Assembly (NCBI GenBank): GCA_004380135.1
Contig: QXCR01000060.1
Location: 62,001-126,000 of the forward strand
Direction: 5' to 3'
DNA from: Stemphylium vesicarium
Lineage: Eukaryota; Ascomycota; Dothideomycetes; Pleosporales; Pleosporaceae
Length of the DNA: 64,000 bases
Under the pieces are notes generated by a model. It was not told the origin of the DNA. It was given only the letters and a program-made list of their open reading frames with translations, and searched no databases. The translations under genes and the position numbers were made by a program. This document shows positions 21,588-32,241 of this stretch, one piece after another; positions within the stretch are counted from its first letter, which is position 1, and the number at the start of each line of letters is the position of its first letter.

Positions 21588-24500
21588 GTCGGATCAAACA
21601 ATCGCTTTCTCACGTGTTTCACACATGCTGCATAATACGATCGAGACTTGTACAGTCATTGAGCGGACACACCTGTGAACGCACGAGCGTTGTCATCTCT
21701 CGCGGATTCTCAATATGCGCCCACCAACAATTCGCGGCTATGCTTGTCTTTGTCAAACAAGGATATGCCTGGACTTCAAATGGCTGCTATAACACAAACG
21801 TTGGGGGAATGCAGAATGGAGTGGATCAACGCTGAACCACGCAATGCGCTCTCCCCATGTGATTTCATGTTTTCGCGCACAAGGTGATCTGCTTCTCTAT
21901 ACCATCAGATCGTCTTACAAACTAGTTCCAAGTACAATCTCATACCATTACTTGGTCATCAGGCTTACACAGGCATCCTCCTGACCCTGTTGGCACACCT
22001 TTCACCCTGTCTTTTCCTATGGTCGAGCAATCTCTCCCAATATTCTCAGCTGCATACGATATCTCTTACTTCCGCACCAAGAGCATGACACGGGACCTTT
22101 ATCGTTGCATGCCGTCTGCTCGAGCAGGCTGTCGTGATCGGTGACGGTTCATATATAAAGCGAGCCGGGCTTCGACGCCGCCGCCCACTCACGCTCTATC
22201 GGCTTGAGCACGAGCTCGGAGCACCCGCGAGAAGTGCCAATAACGGCTGTCGTGGCACAGAGATCGCGCTTTCCGAAGGCGCAGTGCTACCGCTTTGAGG
22301 TTTGCTTGTTGGTCAGTCAGAATGTCATGATCGTATCGTGCGAGGGCTCGTGCGAGCTGCTATCAGCCCATAGCGGCCTCGGTGTCTCGTATGCAGTCAG
22401 TGTCGCGTGCAGAGCCCATCGGACAGTCTCTCGACCATGCACGACGGTTTCTGTCCCGGCTTCCGTCGAGAGTGGAGGCATCAATGCGACGACATCAAGT
22501 ACGGACGTGCGCGATGAGTTGGCGAGGGGTAAGACCGCAAGAGTGATGAAGCGCAGTCAGACTACAGACAACCCCCACGCCAGCCCATCGAAAGCGTCTC
22601 TCGCGCAAGCTTATTTATTGAGTGCTGCGTATGCGGCGTTGCCTGTGGGTCCGGAAGGCCTGGCCGAGAGGGGTACTCCTGCCGCAGACGACATCATGGC
22701 CATGGTGTTGATGTCGGTCCTATTCCTGAGCTGAGGATTCTATGACCCACTACTACGTTCTTGTCAATGCTGCTCTCCCGAGCTGCAGGTAGCCGTGTGT
22801 CGTCTCGAGGAGCCGTCTACGTCATGTCGAGGGAGTCGTGATGCTTGGGGTTAGATGCACACAGGCGGGATGAAAGTGACGATGCGGGGTAGGTGGCTCA
22901 TTGGTTACACAGCAGCGTACACCCAGGCACTGGTTCCGCGTGTCTGACCTTGCCGTCTTTCTTTCCGTCCAGCCCTTGCTCTATCTCCGACTACTGAAAT
23001 AGCGCCTGATGCGGAACGGCCACTAGTATCAGCGCGTATCGCGACGCTGAGCAAAGTAAGATAGATAGCGAGGCCGCTGGGCAGGGTCCTGGTGGCTGCG
23101 GCGGCTATGCTCGGCTTCCCGCTCAGGGACAAAGGGCATTGCTTTCTGCACGCAATCTTGCCCTGCAACCACCGTCGACGTCGTGGGGCTGGGATGCATC
23201 TCATGTGCTTCGGCGTTGACTGACTGCAGATACGGCGACTGGGATTTGCGGAGAGGCATGGCGTTCGTCATCTTCTTGACCTTTGATGATGATGGTCCAG
23301 ACGTTGCTCCATATCGTCTCAGAAGACTACGCATCGACCATAGAAAAGCATATCCTCGTCTCTGCGAAACTCTCAGTGCTGTCTAGGTCGATCAAGTACT
23401 CTCAACCACAAGATAGATTGAGTATTAAACCACGACGTTGTGCAACATGAACAGAGCACGGACAGTCCCAAGCTCTGGCTGCAGCTCGCGAAGTGCTGCA
23501 TGACACCAGCAACAAAGAAAAGGCCTTTTTGTGGCTGCATCTGACGTCGGAGCTGCTCATGCTCACACTCACGTACTCTACTCGCTGACTACCGCTTTGC
23601 CGTCGGCCACAGGGAACATGTCCCAGCATTATGGCCGCGCCGGTCGTGGAAAATTCTCGGGGTGCCTCTTCGAGTCACCACTCCCGGCCATCTCCACTCT
23701 CGCACTTCGACTCACATAAAGCGTTGATGCTTCCTGATAATCGCCTATCCACTCCAACAGCATTGGCGGCTGTTTTTTTGAACACTTACATCTAGACCAA
23801 GATCCGCCCCACGCGTCAAACGTCAACGTCAGCAGAAACACCCGCCCTACGCGCAGAAGCACTCTTGCGCCCAGTCGTCACCAAAAGCGTTCATTCCCGT
23901 CCATTGTGCATCCCACGCACTCGACCTCGCCCCGCGTGTTGCGCAACAGCGCCCTGAAAACAAACGTCAGGGTTCGTCTACTGTACCGTCCGGAATCTTG
24001 CTAGCCAATTGGATCCAGGCGCCCTGCAGCCATCCCCACGCTGCATCTCTTACCCCAGACTTACCACAGTCCCTGGCCTGATCCACACCCCGAGGTCACA
24101 TACAGCAACCTCTGTATCCCGCCGTCTTTTCGTGTCACGCTCACGCATGCCATCGGTCCGCAAGTGAATCGGGACGATTAGTCACGGTCCGTCTGTACCA
24201 TATTCATCACCGGTACCTCGCTACCTCGCATCTTACCCTTCAGGTTGCACACCTCAGGTTTGTGGGATGAATTTCGGCTTCAAAAACGATACTTCGCACT
24301 GGCCCGTAGGACAAGAACACATCAACCGATAGCCTGGTCAGATTCCCCCGCATTTCGAATTGCGGCTGCAAATTGCTTCTCGTGATAGCATCCAAAACAG
24401 CGATAAGCTTGCTTTTCCCACTGTTCCTGAGCGCTCCTCGGATCTCCCTAGCAAGCCTTGTCGAGCTTAGACCTGCCAAATCGGAAAGGAGTCCTGCAGG

Positions 24501-24794
24501 CTGCATCCACTCACCACGCGACCGATCGTCATCGAGAAGGTCTACTATTCTTATCTCACCCCTGTAGCGCGAGATGGATTCCTCTTTGACGTTGCTGAGC
24601 GCGAACATCCGAATTCTGGTACGTTGTCCTTCGTTCATCATGCGCCTTGCTGCATGGCTCGCATAAAAAATGTCCGTGTCTTACACCGGAGGTAGCCTTG
24701 TTGGCGGGACCTTCATGCACAACATGGCGCAGGGCTGTGCTCTTATAATCCACCTCCCACACGAGATCTTTCTCTCAGATGATCCTCTGCTAAC
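21588..24794. other. Gene-poor region of 3.2 kb
   Basis: No gene is supported. The longest frame (about 22204-22734, plus) has its first ATG 46 codons in, no codon bias and no known motif. A minus-strand ATG-started frame of 133 codons at 24240-24641 also has no recognisable family and is listed as possible only. A good TATA-like sequence occurs at 22152-22159. The last several hundred bases are probably 5' flank of the ACT-domain gene. Confidence 0.5.
22152..22159 (+). promoter_or_regulatory. TATA-box-like element with no assigned gene
   Basis: TATATAAA in a GC-balanced context, followed about 40 bp later by a C/T-rich stretch (CCCACTCACGCTCT). That looks like a fungal transcription start, but no confident gene follows. 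It may be chance. Confidence 0.25.
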
Positions 24795-25997
24795 ATGATT
24801 ACCTTCAAGGATACCCAACTTGCTCTGATACACATCCCATTACCCCTGTACCACACCTTTCTTCAGTCCATCCTCCAGCTAGTGCTGCCTAACGCGACTC
24901 GCAATGGGTATGAAAATGGCTCTGGTGCTGTGCAGCCTCCCAAAAACTGGCCTTGCGAACATCCATTTGTGAACATTTCCATTACCCCAGTCGAGTGTTC
25001 CATAGTCTGTTCAAGGCAGCTTGCAAATGAGCTGTTCGTGCCTGTGCTCAACATGCTGGAACCGCAGGCCAGAGGGTCTGTCAATATCACCACTGATGAC
25101 TTTGTCGTAATGCAAGTCGACGGTGAGGGACTGGATGCCGGTCAACGCGTCCTGGAGCTGACGAGTCCTCTTGCTCTTGCCGGAATGTAAGTTTGCTCAC
25201 TGCAAAACGCAGTGCAAGGCTGACATGATGCCAGTCCCATCTTCTTCATAACAACATATTTCTCCGACTACATCCTTGTCCCACTCCGACACCGGTCTCA
25301 GGTGGTACAGGCCCTGGAGGAGCGAGGGTTTCAGTTCGAAAAGGACACTTCATCCTACGTCAACTCCTTCCAACATGGCCGCAAGCAATCAGCTACTTCT
25401 CTCGAAGTCCAGCCACCAAGCACACCACCACCGACCACCATCTCCGAACTCCAGACTAGGACTTTCTCCACGCTGAAGCGTCGACACATTGTGCCCACGG
25501 TCGATTCCAGCATTCGGCTCGTCCAGTGCGCGGGCCGTAGAGACAGCGCCAACGGCATGAGCCAAGCACGCAACCGCAACAGCATGACAACAGCTGCAGA
25601 CGACGCACTCCATCTCGGTCTCGTAAAATGCCTCATTACGCAGCCCTATCCGAAATTTTTATCCCTCACGCTAACCGACACTGAATCCGCCGCCCTCCTC
25701 TTCGATCACATTCTACTCCCGCATTTTGGCCAAGACACTTTGTTGGGTTCCAGAGACGAGTTCCTCACGCCCATTACACTTGATCTGAGGGATCTTCCTA
25801 TGGAGAGTACGGGCATTGTGTGTGGTGTGGCTGGCCGTCTGGTGGGCGAGACGACAGGTCAATTGGAAGATCCTGTTGAGATGAGTTATCTGAGTACTGC
25901 AAGGGCGGGGACGGTCATGGTTGCGGAGGAAGAGCTGGAACGCGCGCTTGGCGCTTTGCGTGGCGCCGAGAATAGTGTCTTGTCGGGAGATGAGTAG
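24795..25997 (+). CDS. CASTOR-like ACT-domain protein
   Basis: Two exons, 24795-25186 and 25235-25997, are joined by a 48 nt GTAAGT...CCAG intron. They give 384 residues. The first half carries an ACT_7-like unit: FVVMQVDGEGLDAG, then LELTSPLALAGIPIFFITTY, then SDYILVPLRHRSQVVQALEE. The second half repeats it: GIVCGVAGRLVGETTG, then EMSYLSTARAGTVMVAEEEL. This two-unit layout, with STY/STA...ILV motifs before an amphipathic helix, matches animal CASTOR arginine sensors and their fungal relatives. Family knowledge: CASTOR1 binds arginine and GATOR2 upstream of TORC1; whether this fungal protein senses an amino acid is inference. A Ser/Pro/Thr-rich linker of about 60 residues separates the units. 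It is probably cytosolic, with no signal or membrane segment. The intron falls inside the first ACT unit. Confidence 0.75.
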
Positions 25998-26514
25998 CAC
26001 CGACTGACGCTATCAAAAAGAATACTTACTCAAGGAGGGTTCGGAGCATGGTGCGCGACTTGTTGGCAATGTCGCTTTTCTCTCTTTTCATGACCATTGC
26101 ATGGAACGAGGTCTGCATATCTGAAGCATAGCAGGAGTTATTTTTCCATGTATGCGTATGGTCGACAGATGATAAAAGTTTGTATCCTTTCGCTTAGTTC
26201 TAGTTGGCAAAATCTTCATGACAATTGGCATCATGTTCTAAGTCCACCTTCTTGTCTGATCTTTCATGGACTATGCCTCCCAGGTACACGAGACTCGCCG
26301 GAAGTGCGACACGTGATCGAGACGGTTGCACGCGTGGCATTGAGGAACGCGTGGGCGGAATTAAGCGCGAAATCCTCTTAACCCCGCACGTGCATGACAC
26401 TAGACTGTAAACGCGTTTCCACAACAAACAGAGCCCCCATAACGACACAATTCTTATCCCATTTCAGCACCGAGATACTAACCCAAGTGAACAAGGCCGA
26501 GCGCATGAATCACC
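25998..26514. other. Intergenic region upstream of the coiled-coil gene
   Basis: No coding frame supported. It contains the 3' region of the ACT gene and the promoter of the downstream gene on the same strand. Confidence 0.45.
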
Positions 26515-29460
26515 ATGGTGCGATCACATTCCTCGTATACCGCCAGCCCTACGCGCTTCCAATCACCGCAACGCAGCCCGGCGCGTCCTCCGTCGCAGGA
26601 TGGATCGCAGTATGAGATGGACCTGGACGCTTTGGGCCTCAATTCGACGTTCGAGTCCACCGAGCTTGAGAATAGTCACCATCCGCCAGTCGATCGGTTG
26701 GATACAAGTGAGATCGAGGGTCCTGAGGATTTCACAATGAACATGACCTACTGGATGACTGCCGATCTACCGCTGGCGCAAATTAAGTCACGGAAGGAAG
26801 CCAACACAAAGCGACCAGTGATGAGGATGGACGCTATACCAGATGGTAGTGAAGGGCGACAAGCGACAGAGGTTGGTGGGCCGGTAGTCGTGGTGGAAGA
26901 CACAAAGCAACGGAAAGACGAACGATCCCATACTGCTTCGACCACAAGGCGGCCAAACGGAACATCGGACGAGCGCCAGTACAGCACACCACCGTCTGAA
27001 CGGTCTATGGAGAACGATGAGAAGGTTCGGAGCTTTCTCAGCAATCTACCAGACACGGAAATGGACGGCGCACTCACCGGAACACCCATGCATGCGCCTC
27101 GGCACAGTTTCCTGCAGGTTCCCAGATCCTCACCACCAAAGGCACGATCGCTACAACCGACTGTAGAAGACTACGACACCCCGCGAAAACCGACCCAAGA
27201 GACGGTCATACGGCACACTTCGGCCATCATCGACACTAGTGAGCAGGATATGGCACGCAACAAGATTGCCGAGCTGCAACATCAGTTGGAACAGCAAGAG
27301 GCGTCTTCGCGATCGCGCATCACGGAACTCGAAACCATCATGTCATACACCCGCTCTGAACTCGAAAGCACCCGCGCCGACAACTACAAGCAAAAGGAGA
27401 GGGTTTCAAGTCTGGAGAAGAGCATGGAGCAGCAGAGTGCTGAGCACGAAGCAGCTCGTGCAGCGGCAGACGCGGATCTGAAATCGCGAGAAGATGCGCT
27501 GGAGGCTAAGATGCACGAATTTGGCGAGGAAATGCGACTTCAGAATCTTTCCAAACTGGAGAGCATGCTTGAGGAGTTCGAGCGACAACGAAGAGATCTC
27601 GAACAGAGAAATCGAGAACTTTCTGAAGAAGTCAAGTCGAAGGGCCGGAGCCTCGAAGAGATTCAGGCGGAGTTGTCCCACGCAAGACATGCACATGAGC
27701 GAGAGCTGCAGGACCTGAAAGAGACGCAACTCCAGAAGCCCTTTAAAACGGATGATAATGCCGAAAAGGAGCGAGTCCTGCTGTCCGAGCAACTATCTTC
27801 AGTTCAAGCGCGAGCCAATGCCCTCCAATCCAATCTCGAGACTGCCACTTCCGAAGCCAAGTCAGCGCGCGAAGACGCACAGAAGAAGGACGAGCTGCGT
27901 TCTGCTGTTGAAGAAAAGGCTCGCAGCCAGACAAAACGTATTACTGAACTTGAGGGACATCTTCAGAAAGCTCGTTTCGAAGTGGAGTGCGCTCAAGCTG
28001 ATGTAGCTGCTAAGCACCAGCTTTTCCAGACGAACCTAGACCTCAACGCCCGCCTTCGCGCTCTTCAGGCTGAGGTCAACAGTCCGCGGAAGGACGTTAC
28101 GAATGGTGGAGAGGATAGAGCGGAGGTGGTTGGGCTTGAGGGACGCGTTGAGGATCTTCAAGCCCAGCTCGATTCTATGCGTGCAGATAATGCTATGAAA
28201 GACCAGCAACTTCAACACACTGCTGCTCTGGAAACAGAGGTTCAATCCTTGAGAGCGCGGGAAGAGTCGACCAAGATCAACAATCCTATGAACGACGAAC
28301 AATCTCGTCAAGTATCCGAGCTAGAGGTCCGCATAAGGTCTCTACAGTCACAACTGCAATCCGCGCAGTCTGATCTCGCGACTAAAGATCAAGAGATCTC
28401 ACGTCACATCGAATCACAAGAACACGCTGAACAGCGAATCAACACCTCCCAGGGCCGTTTACAGAGTATCGAAGCCAGTAACGGCAGCCTGCGCCAACAG
28501 CTAGCAGAAGCCCATCGCGACAGCGCCAAAGCCCGCAGTGACGCAGAGCAATTCGAACGAGACCTACAGGACGCCAACGACCGTTTACAAGAAGCCCACG
28601 CTGAAGCCGACCGACGCGTCAGCGACCTCGAGAAGAAGTTGACCAAGACCAAAGAAGCGAAACTCGAAGCCGAGACCAAATACAAAGAATTACGAGCCCA
28701 ACACGACGACATGATTGAAGGACACGAAGCCATGATGGAAGACGTGCGCGAGAAAGCTGAAGACGCGGTACGCAAAGCGGGCGCCCTACTGGAACAAGAA
28801 CGCAGCGAGAAGAGACGGATAATGAAAGATCTCAAGCGAAGCAAGGAAGAAGTCGAGAGTCTGCGCAACAGCGCCGCGCAAAGACTGGTCGAAGAAGATG
28901 ATGAAGAGGAATCAGACGACGAAACCACAATGAAAGCTGCTCAAGCCACGGAAATCGCATCCCTCCGCAGTGTAATCCTGACCCAACAATCCGACATCAA
29001 GACCCTAAACGCCACCATCTCGAGCCTCCGAAAGGAAAACAAGGCCCTAAAAGCCACACCCATATCCACCTCTCTTACCACCCTTTCACTCCCCGACCCA
29101 ACACCCGCAACCGCAGCCCTAGAGTCCCAACTCCACCACCTCCGCACAGAAAACGCAGCACTAAACTCCCTCCTCGCCACCACACGCGCCGACCACGACG
29201 CCCTCAACGCAGCCATGGACGAGAAACTCGCCGTGCTGCTCAGCAAGCTGATGAAAGAAAAGGCGAGAACCGTGGTTGGCAAGCGCGATGGGCAGTGGAG
29301 TGAGAGCGTCAAGGCGGTGGAGGGCGAGAGGGAGTTGTTGGGGAAGGTGCTGATGAGGCAGTGGGGGAGGGAGGAGGTGGGTGGTGATGATGGGGGGAAA
29401 AGGGATGGGAAGGATGGGGAGGGGAAGCAGGGGTATAAGTATAAGTATGTTAAGCGGTGA
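26515..29460 (+). CDS. Long coiled-coil protein, possibly spindle-pole-body associated
   Basis: An intronless frame of 981 residues from an ATG in excellent context (tcaccATGG). Residues 1-240 are disordered and Ser/Pro-rich, with a short conserved-looking block IEGPEDFTMNMTYWMTADLP near 68-87. From about residue 243 to 830 the sequence is almost continuous heptad-type coiled coil rich in Glu, Gln, Arg, Ala and Leu (for example IAELQHQLEQQEASSRSR). An acidic patch EEDDEEESDDE lies near 800. A second coiled segment near 820-930 is followed by a Gly/Lys-rich tail ending YKYKYVKR. The EDFTMNM block and layout recall fungal spindle-pole-body-associated proteins of the SnaD type. This identification is from memory of the pattern and is tentative. 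A structural or scaffolding role is the safe call. Confidence 0.6.
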   Translation: MVRSHSSYTASPTRFQSPQRSPARPPSQDGSQYEMDLDALGLNSTFESTELENSHHPPVDRLDTSEIEGPEDFTMNMTYWMTADLPLAQIKSRKEANTKRPVMRMDAIPDGSEGRQATEVGGPVVVVEDTKQRKDERSHTASTTRRPNGTSDERQYSTPPSERSMENDEKVRSFLSNLPDTEMDGALTGTPMHAPRHSFLQVPRSSPPKARSLQPTVEDYDTPRKPTQETVIRHTSAIIDTSEQDMARNKIAELQHQLEQQEASSRSRITELETIMSYTRSELESTRADNYKQKERVSSLEKSMEQQSAEHEAARAAADADLKSREDALEAKMHEFGEEMRLQNLSKLESMLEEFERQRRDLEQRNRELSEEVKSKGRSLEEIQAELSHARHAHERELQDLKETQLQKPFKTDDNAEKERVLLSEQLSSVQARANALQSNLETATSEAKSAREDAQKKDELRSAVEEKARSQTKRITELEGHLQKARFEVECAQADVAAKHQLFQTNLDLNARLRALQAEVNSPRKDVTNGGEDRAEVVGLEGRVEDLQAQLDSMRADNAMKDQQLQHTAALETEVQSLRAREESTKINNPMNDEQSRQVSELEVRIRSLQSQLQSAQSDLATKDQEISRHIESQEHAEQRINTSQGRLQSIEASNGSLRQQLAEAHRDSAKARSDAEQFERDLQDANDRLQEAHAEADRRVSDLEKKLTKTKEAKLEAETKYKELRAQHDDMIEGHEAMMEDVREKAEDAVRKAGALLEQERSEKRRIMKDLKRSKEEVESLRNSAAQRLVEEDDEEESDDETTMKAAQATEIASLRSVILTQQSDIKTLNATISSLRKENKALKATPISTSLTTLSLPDPTPATAALESQLHHLRTENAALNSLLATTRADHDALNAAMDEKLAVLLSKLMKEKARTVVGKRDGQWSESVKAVEGERELLGKVLMRQWGREEVGGDDGGKRDGKDGEGKQGYKYKYVKR

Positions 29461-30140
29461 TGAGGGATGTATATGTAAATGTGTGCGGGAGTGTGGGGTT
29501 GAGGTACGTGGGGCTGTCAATGGAGTTGTCTTTCCCTTTTCTTCTTTCTTAGTATTTTTTCTTCGACAAAAGTCTGGGTTTCTCCTGTTGGTTGTCTTTG
29601 GGGCTTTGGATATATGTCTGGATGCGCAGGGGAAGTTATTCTGGTCCAGAAGACACCTCCCTAGGAAACGGCGTATCATTCTCTTTTATCAAATGTTAAT
29701 CAATGAAGCAAAACCTTAATGTTAACTTTTCACTGGTTTTCACATCTAATTGAGTTGGCTGAGTCCCTTTTTTTTCTTGTTTGCTAACTTTTTTCTTCGC
29801 TTGGTAACTGCGCCAAAGGTAACATTTACTTGAGGATTAGTTTCTGAACTTTGAGCTTGTGGTGTCGTGTAAGCTGGCGGGATCTCAGCGTAGCTAGATG
29901 AGTATGATGAGCCATGTTCGATACCGTCATTCACGCAACCAAGCCTTTTGCACCCAGTGAACAGTATTCTTCGCATCCATTTTCCTCTGTCTTGTATCGT
30001 CCCCCATAAAACCGAAGAATCTACGCATCCCCAGCGTGAGCAGATCAACACCCATAATCGCATCCACAACTCCCTCCTCGCTTTTATCCCATAAACAGCT
30101 GCAATGCGTATGCCTTTCCTGGTCGAGAAACACGAACCAC
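29461..30140. other. Convergent intergenic region
   Basis: This lies between the ends of the coiled-coil gene (+) and LCL2 (-). It is rich in T tracts. Minus-strand frames here lack motifs and partly overlap LCL2 in another phase. Nothing further supported. Confidence 0.45.
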
Positions 30141-30652
30141 TCAGAGTAGCCCCTTTCTAGCCAAATCAACCTTCCTGCCAAACTCGCCCTCGACCCATCC
30201 ACCCTTGGATCCACAGATAGCAATTCCATCCCCAAGCTCCGCTTTATCTTCCGTGTTCTCCCAGGCGCAGGGGCAGTGGTGCGGGAAGTGGACGCAGGAG
30301 AGGGTGCCGGGGCAGAGGTAATGGGAGCATTGCGCTACCCATGTCGTTAGTAAAACAATCCCTCCATATACATCTTTCACAGGAAGTGAGTGTGGCCGAA
30401 TAAGTAGCACCAGCAAAAAGGGAAAACAGTGTAGGAATATGCGAAAAAGAACTTGAAATATTACATACCGCCCTCATACTGTGCCTGATACCAACTACTA
30501 TCACTCCTCACATTCTGCGGCTCAGCACGTTGTTGACCGCCTCCACCGCCTCCTCCGCCGCCCCCGAACATCTGGTCGAAGAAGCCGAATTGCGCGCTGG
30601 CGCTCCACGCGAGAGAGGCCAGCACGGCGAGTAGAATGTGGAAACGAGGCAT
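30141..30652 (-). CDS. LCL2: Lcl2 (long chronological lifespan protein 2), secretory/ER-associated
   Basis: Two exons, 30469-30652 and 30141-30334, are joined by an intron starting GTATGT with branch CTAAC and ending GTAG. They give 125 residues. A signal peptide covers about residues 1-20 ([14 protein letters not shown]). Next is the family hallmark [13 protein letters not shown] with a ten-glycine run, then [10 protein letters not shown]. The second exon has the cysteine-rich core [19 protein letters not shown], then [15 protein letters not shown] and the closing [11 protein letters not shown]. Length and motif order match fungal Lcl2 closely. Yeast Lcl2 is linked genetically to ER-associated degradation and lifespan; its molecular activity is poorly known. 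It diverges from NOP10 across 495 bp. The glycine run is encoded by a repeated GGN tract likely to vary in length between strains. Confidence 0.93.
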
Positions 30653-31147
30653 CTTATCTGCTTTGTTCGTCTGTATACGTGCGCACGTCGCGGGATAAAT
30701 TCCAGCCAGAAAGAAGGGTTTGCCGGCTTGCAGTGCAGACTACAGAAAGTGGGTGATGTGGAGGTTTAGAGCATCTGGGGGTGTGCAAACGAGACAAACA
30801 AAGGTGGCTTGATAGGCGTAAGTGGCAGGGATTGTAGGCCGTGGTTCGTCTTGGCTTGGCAAGATGCGAAGGGCTCGGTGGTCCGCAAAAAAACCTCCGC
30901 TAGGAATTTCGAAGCTTCCCTCATCGCGAATCGCACTTCACGCGCAGACCCTACCACCAGCCACTACAACTATCCTCACCACATCCAATCCGCCCAAAAG
31001 AAGCTTAAGTGCATCAACACCGCAGCGTTCGTATACCCGTTTCCTTTCCACAAGCTCCCTCCCCTCCTCTCAGCCCACCTCAGCGCGCCCTCTCTCCTCT
31101 CACCAGCAAACCCTCCAAAACCCACAGCTAATAAGAAACCCTCCAGT
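30653..31147. promoter_or_regulatory. Divergent promoter region of LCL2 and NOP10
   Basis: 495 bp between two outward-facing start codons. The part before NOP10 is C/T-rich (for example around 31060-31110), as in many highly expressed fungal promoters. No coding frame with motifs is present. Confidence 0.45.
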
Positions 31148-31464
31148 ATGCATCTCATGTACATCCCCGACCCCGCGAACCCGACGAAGCGCATCTACAC
31201 GCTGAAAAAGGTCATCGATGGCGAGGTCAGCAAGAGCGCGCATCCGGCTCGCTTCTCGCCCGACGACAAGTACAGCAGGCATCGCGTTACGATTAAGAAG
31301 CGCTATGGATTGCTTTTGACGCAGCAGAGTAAGTTTGGGTCCTTGTAATGCGCGATGGATGAGATGAGATGGAGGGGAGGGTGGAAGGTGTGGACATGGA
31401 GGATGGGACGAGGGATTCATGGCTGACTGTGCGCACAGAGAACAAGGTTGCTGAGAAGGTGTAA
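31148..31464 (+). CDS. NOP10: H/ACA snoRNP subunit Nop10
   Basis: Two exons, 31148-31328 and 31439-31464, separated by a 110 nt GTAAGT...CACAG intron. They encode 68 residues, the usual length. The protein opens [20 protein letters not shown]. It continues with the near-invariant [17 protein letters not shown] and [14 protein letters not shown], and after splicing ends KNKVAEKV. Nop10 is a small core subunit of H/ACA ribonucleoproteins (with the Cbf5/dyskerin homologue, Nhp2 and Gar1) that pseudouridylate rRNA and snRNA in the nucleolus. The residues before the ATG are open on this strand, but the conserved protein begins exactly at MHLMY, which fixes the start. The intron near the 3' end splits the final nine codons off, and an unspliced message would stop at KFGSL. 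Confidence 0.96.
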
Positions 31465-32241
31465 ATCGGTGACGCGAAGCCATATTTCCGGATGTTGAAG
31501 GGGTGGGGTCTGGAAGATTGCGACCGAGATGCTAGGGAGAGGGCATGTTGGGCTGAATAAGCTTGAAATGTACTGGGCGCAAGAGGAGGGCATGGTCAAC
31601 AGAAGATGGGGATGTGAGAAAGAGTGGGCGTTAAAAGGCGTAAAACAGGCGAACGAAAAAGTCACGCGACGGGACGAGATACACGCTGCCCGAATTCCCT
31701 CTTTTCACAGCTGTGGAACCCGTGTATGGCAATGAGGTGCATTTATTTCTTGCAGAATTTCGGACTGATTTTCAATCTTCACATCACACTCACACATGTC
31801 ACTGTCACTTGCACTATACTATCTCCAGACTTTTGAATAAAGAGTTGAACATGTGTGTACTTTGAAATAAACATTCCTAACCCCCAAGCCTTTGCCGAAA
31901 CCCCCCAACGTCGATGTTGACATACACGACATTTTCGGTACCAGAAATTCGTGGAAAAGATATCCCCATCTTCTCATCTTCCGACAACCCCGGAATAATG
32001 GACAAAAGAAAGAAAGAAAGAAAGAAAGAAAAGAGACCAAAGATATGTGTCCAACCAACCAGCCACAAAACTCCAAAGACCCAAAGAAAAACCAGACAAA
32101 ACAAAAGAGAGGAAAACCGAAAACGCCGTTGGAAAAACGCCATCCATGTTGCCTTTCGTCACTTCACTCCTCTCTCAACCTTCTGCCTTCATCATCTTCG
32201 CTTTCTCCCTCCTCTCTTCTTCGCAGATGACAAGGAAACTT
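31465..32241. other. Convergent intergenic region with AAAG microsatellite
   Basis: This lies between the 3' ends of NOP10 (+) and acetoacetyl-CoA synthetase (-). The only structured element is an (AAAG) tract at 32004-32033. Frames on both strands are low-complexity readings of this tract and of flanking pyrimidine-rich DNA. Confidence 0.5.
32004..32033. repeat. (AAAG)n microsatellite
   Basis: About seven copies of AAAG in a 3' intergenic location. It is likely length-polymorphic. Confidence 0.85.

Noticed and set aside
22204..22734. 176-codon plus-strand open frame
   Set aside because: It has no ATG near its start, no codon bias compared with neighbouring genes, no motif and no splice partner.
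24240..24641. 133-codon minus-strand ATG-started frame
   Set aside because: No recognisable family, no supporting introns or promoter; kept only as a remark in the intergenic entry.
26515..29460. Opposite-strand long frames inside the coiled-coil gene
   Set aside because: Serine/leucine-rich shadows of a Glu/Arg-rich coiled-coil gene; no motifs.
32004..32033. Regular repeat considered as CRISPR-like
   Set aside because: A plain tetranucleotide microsatellite without spacers, in a eukaryotic genome.
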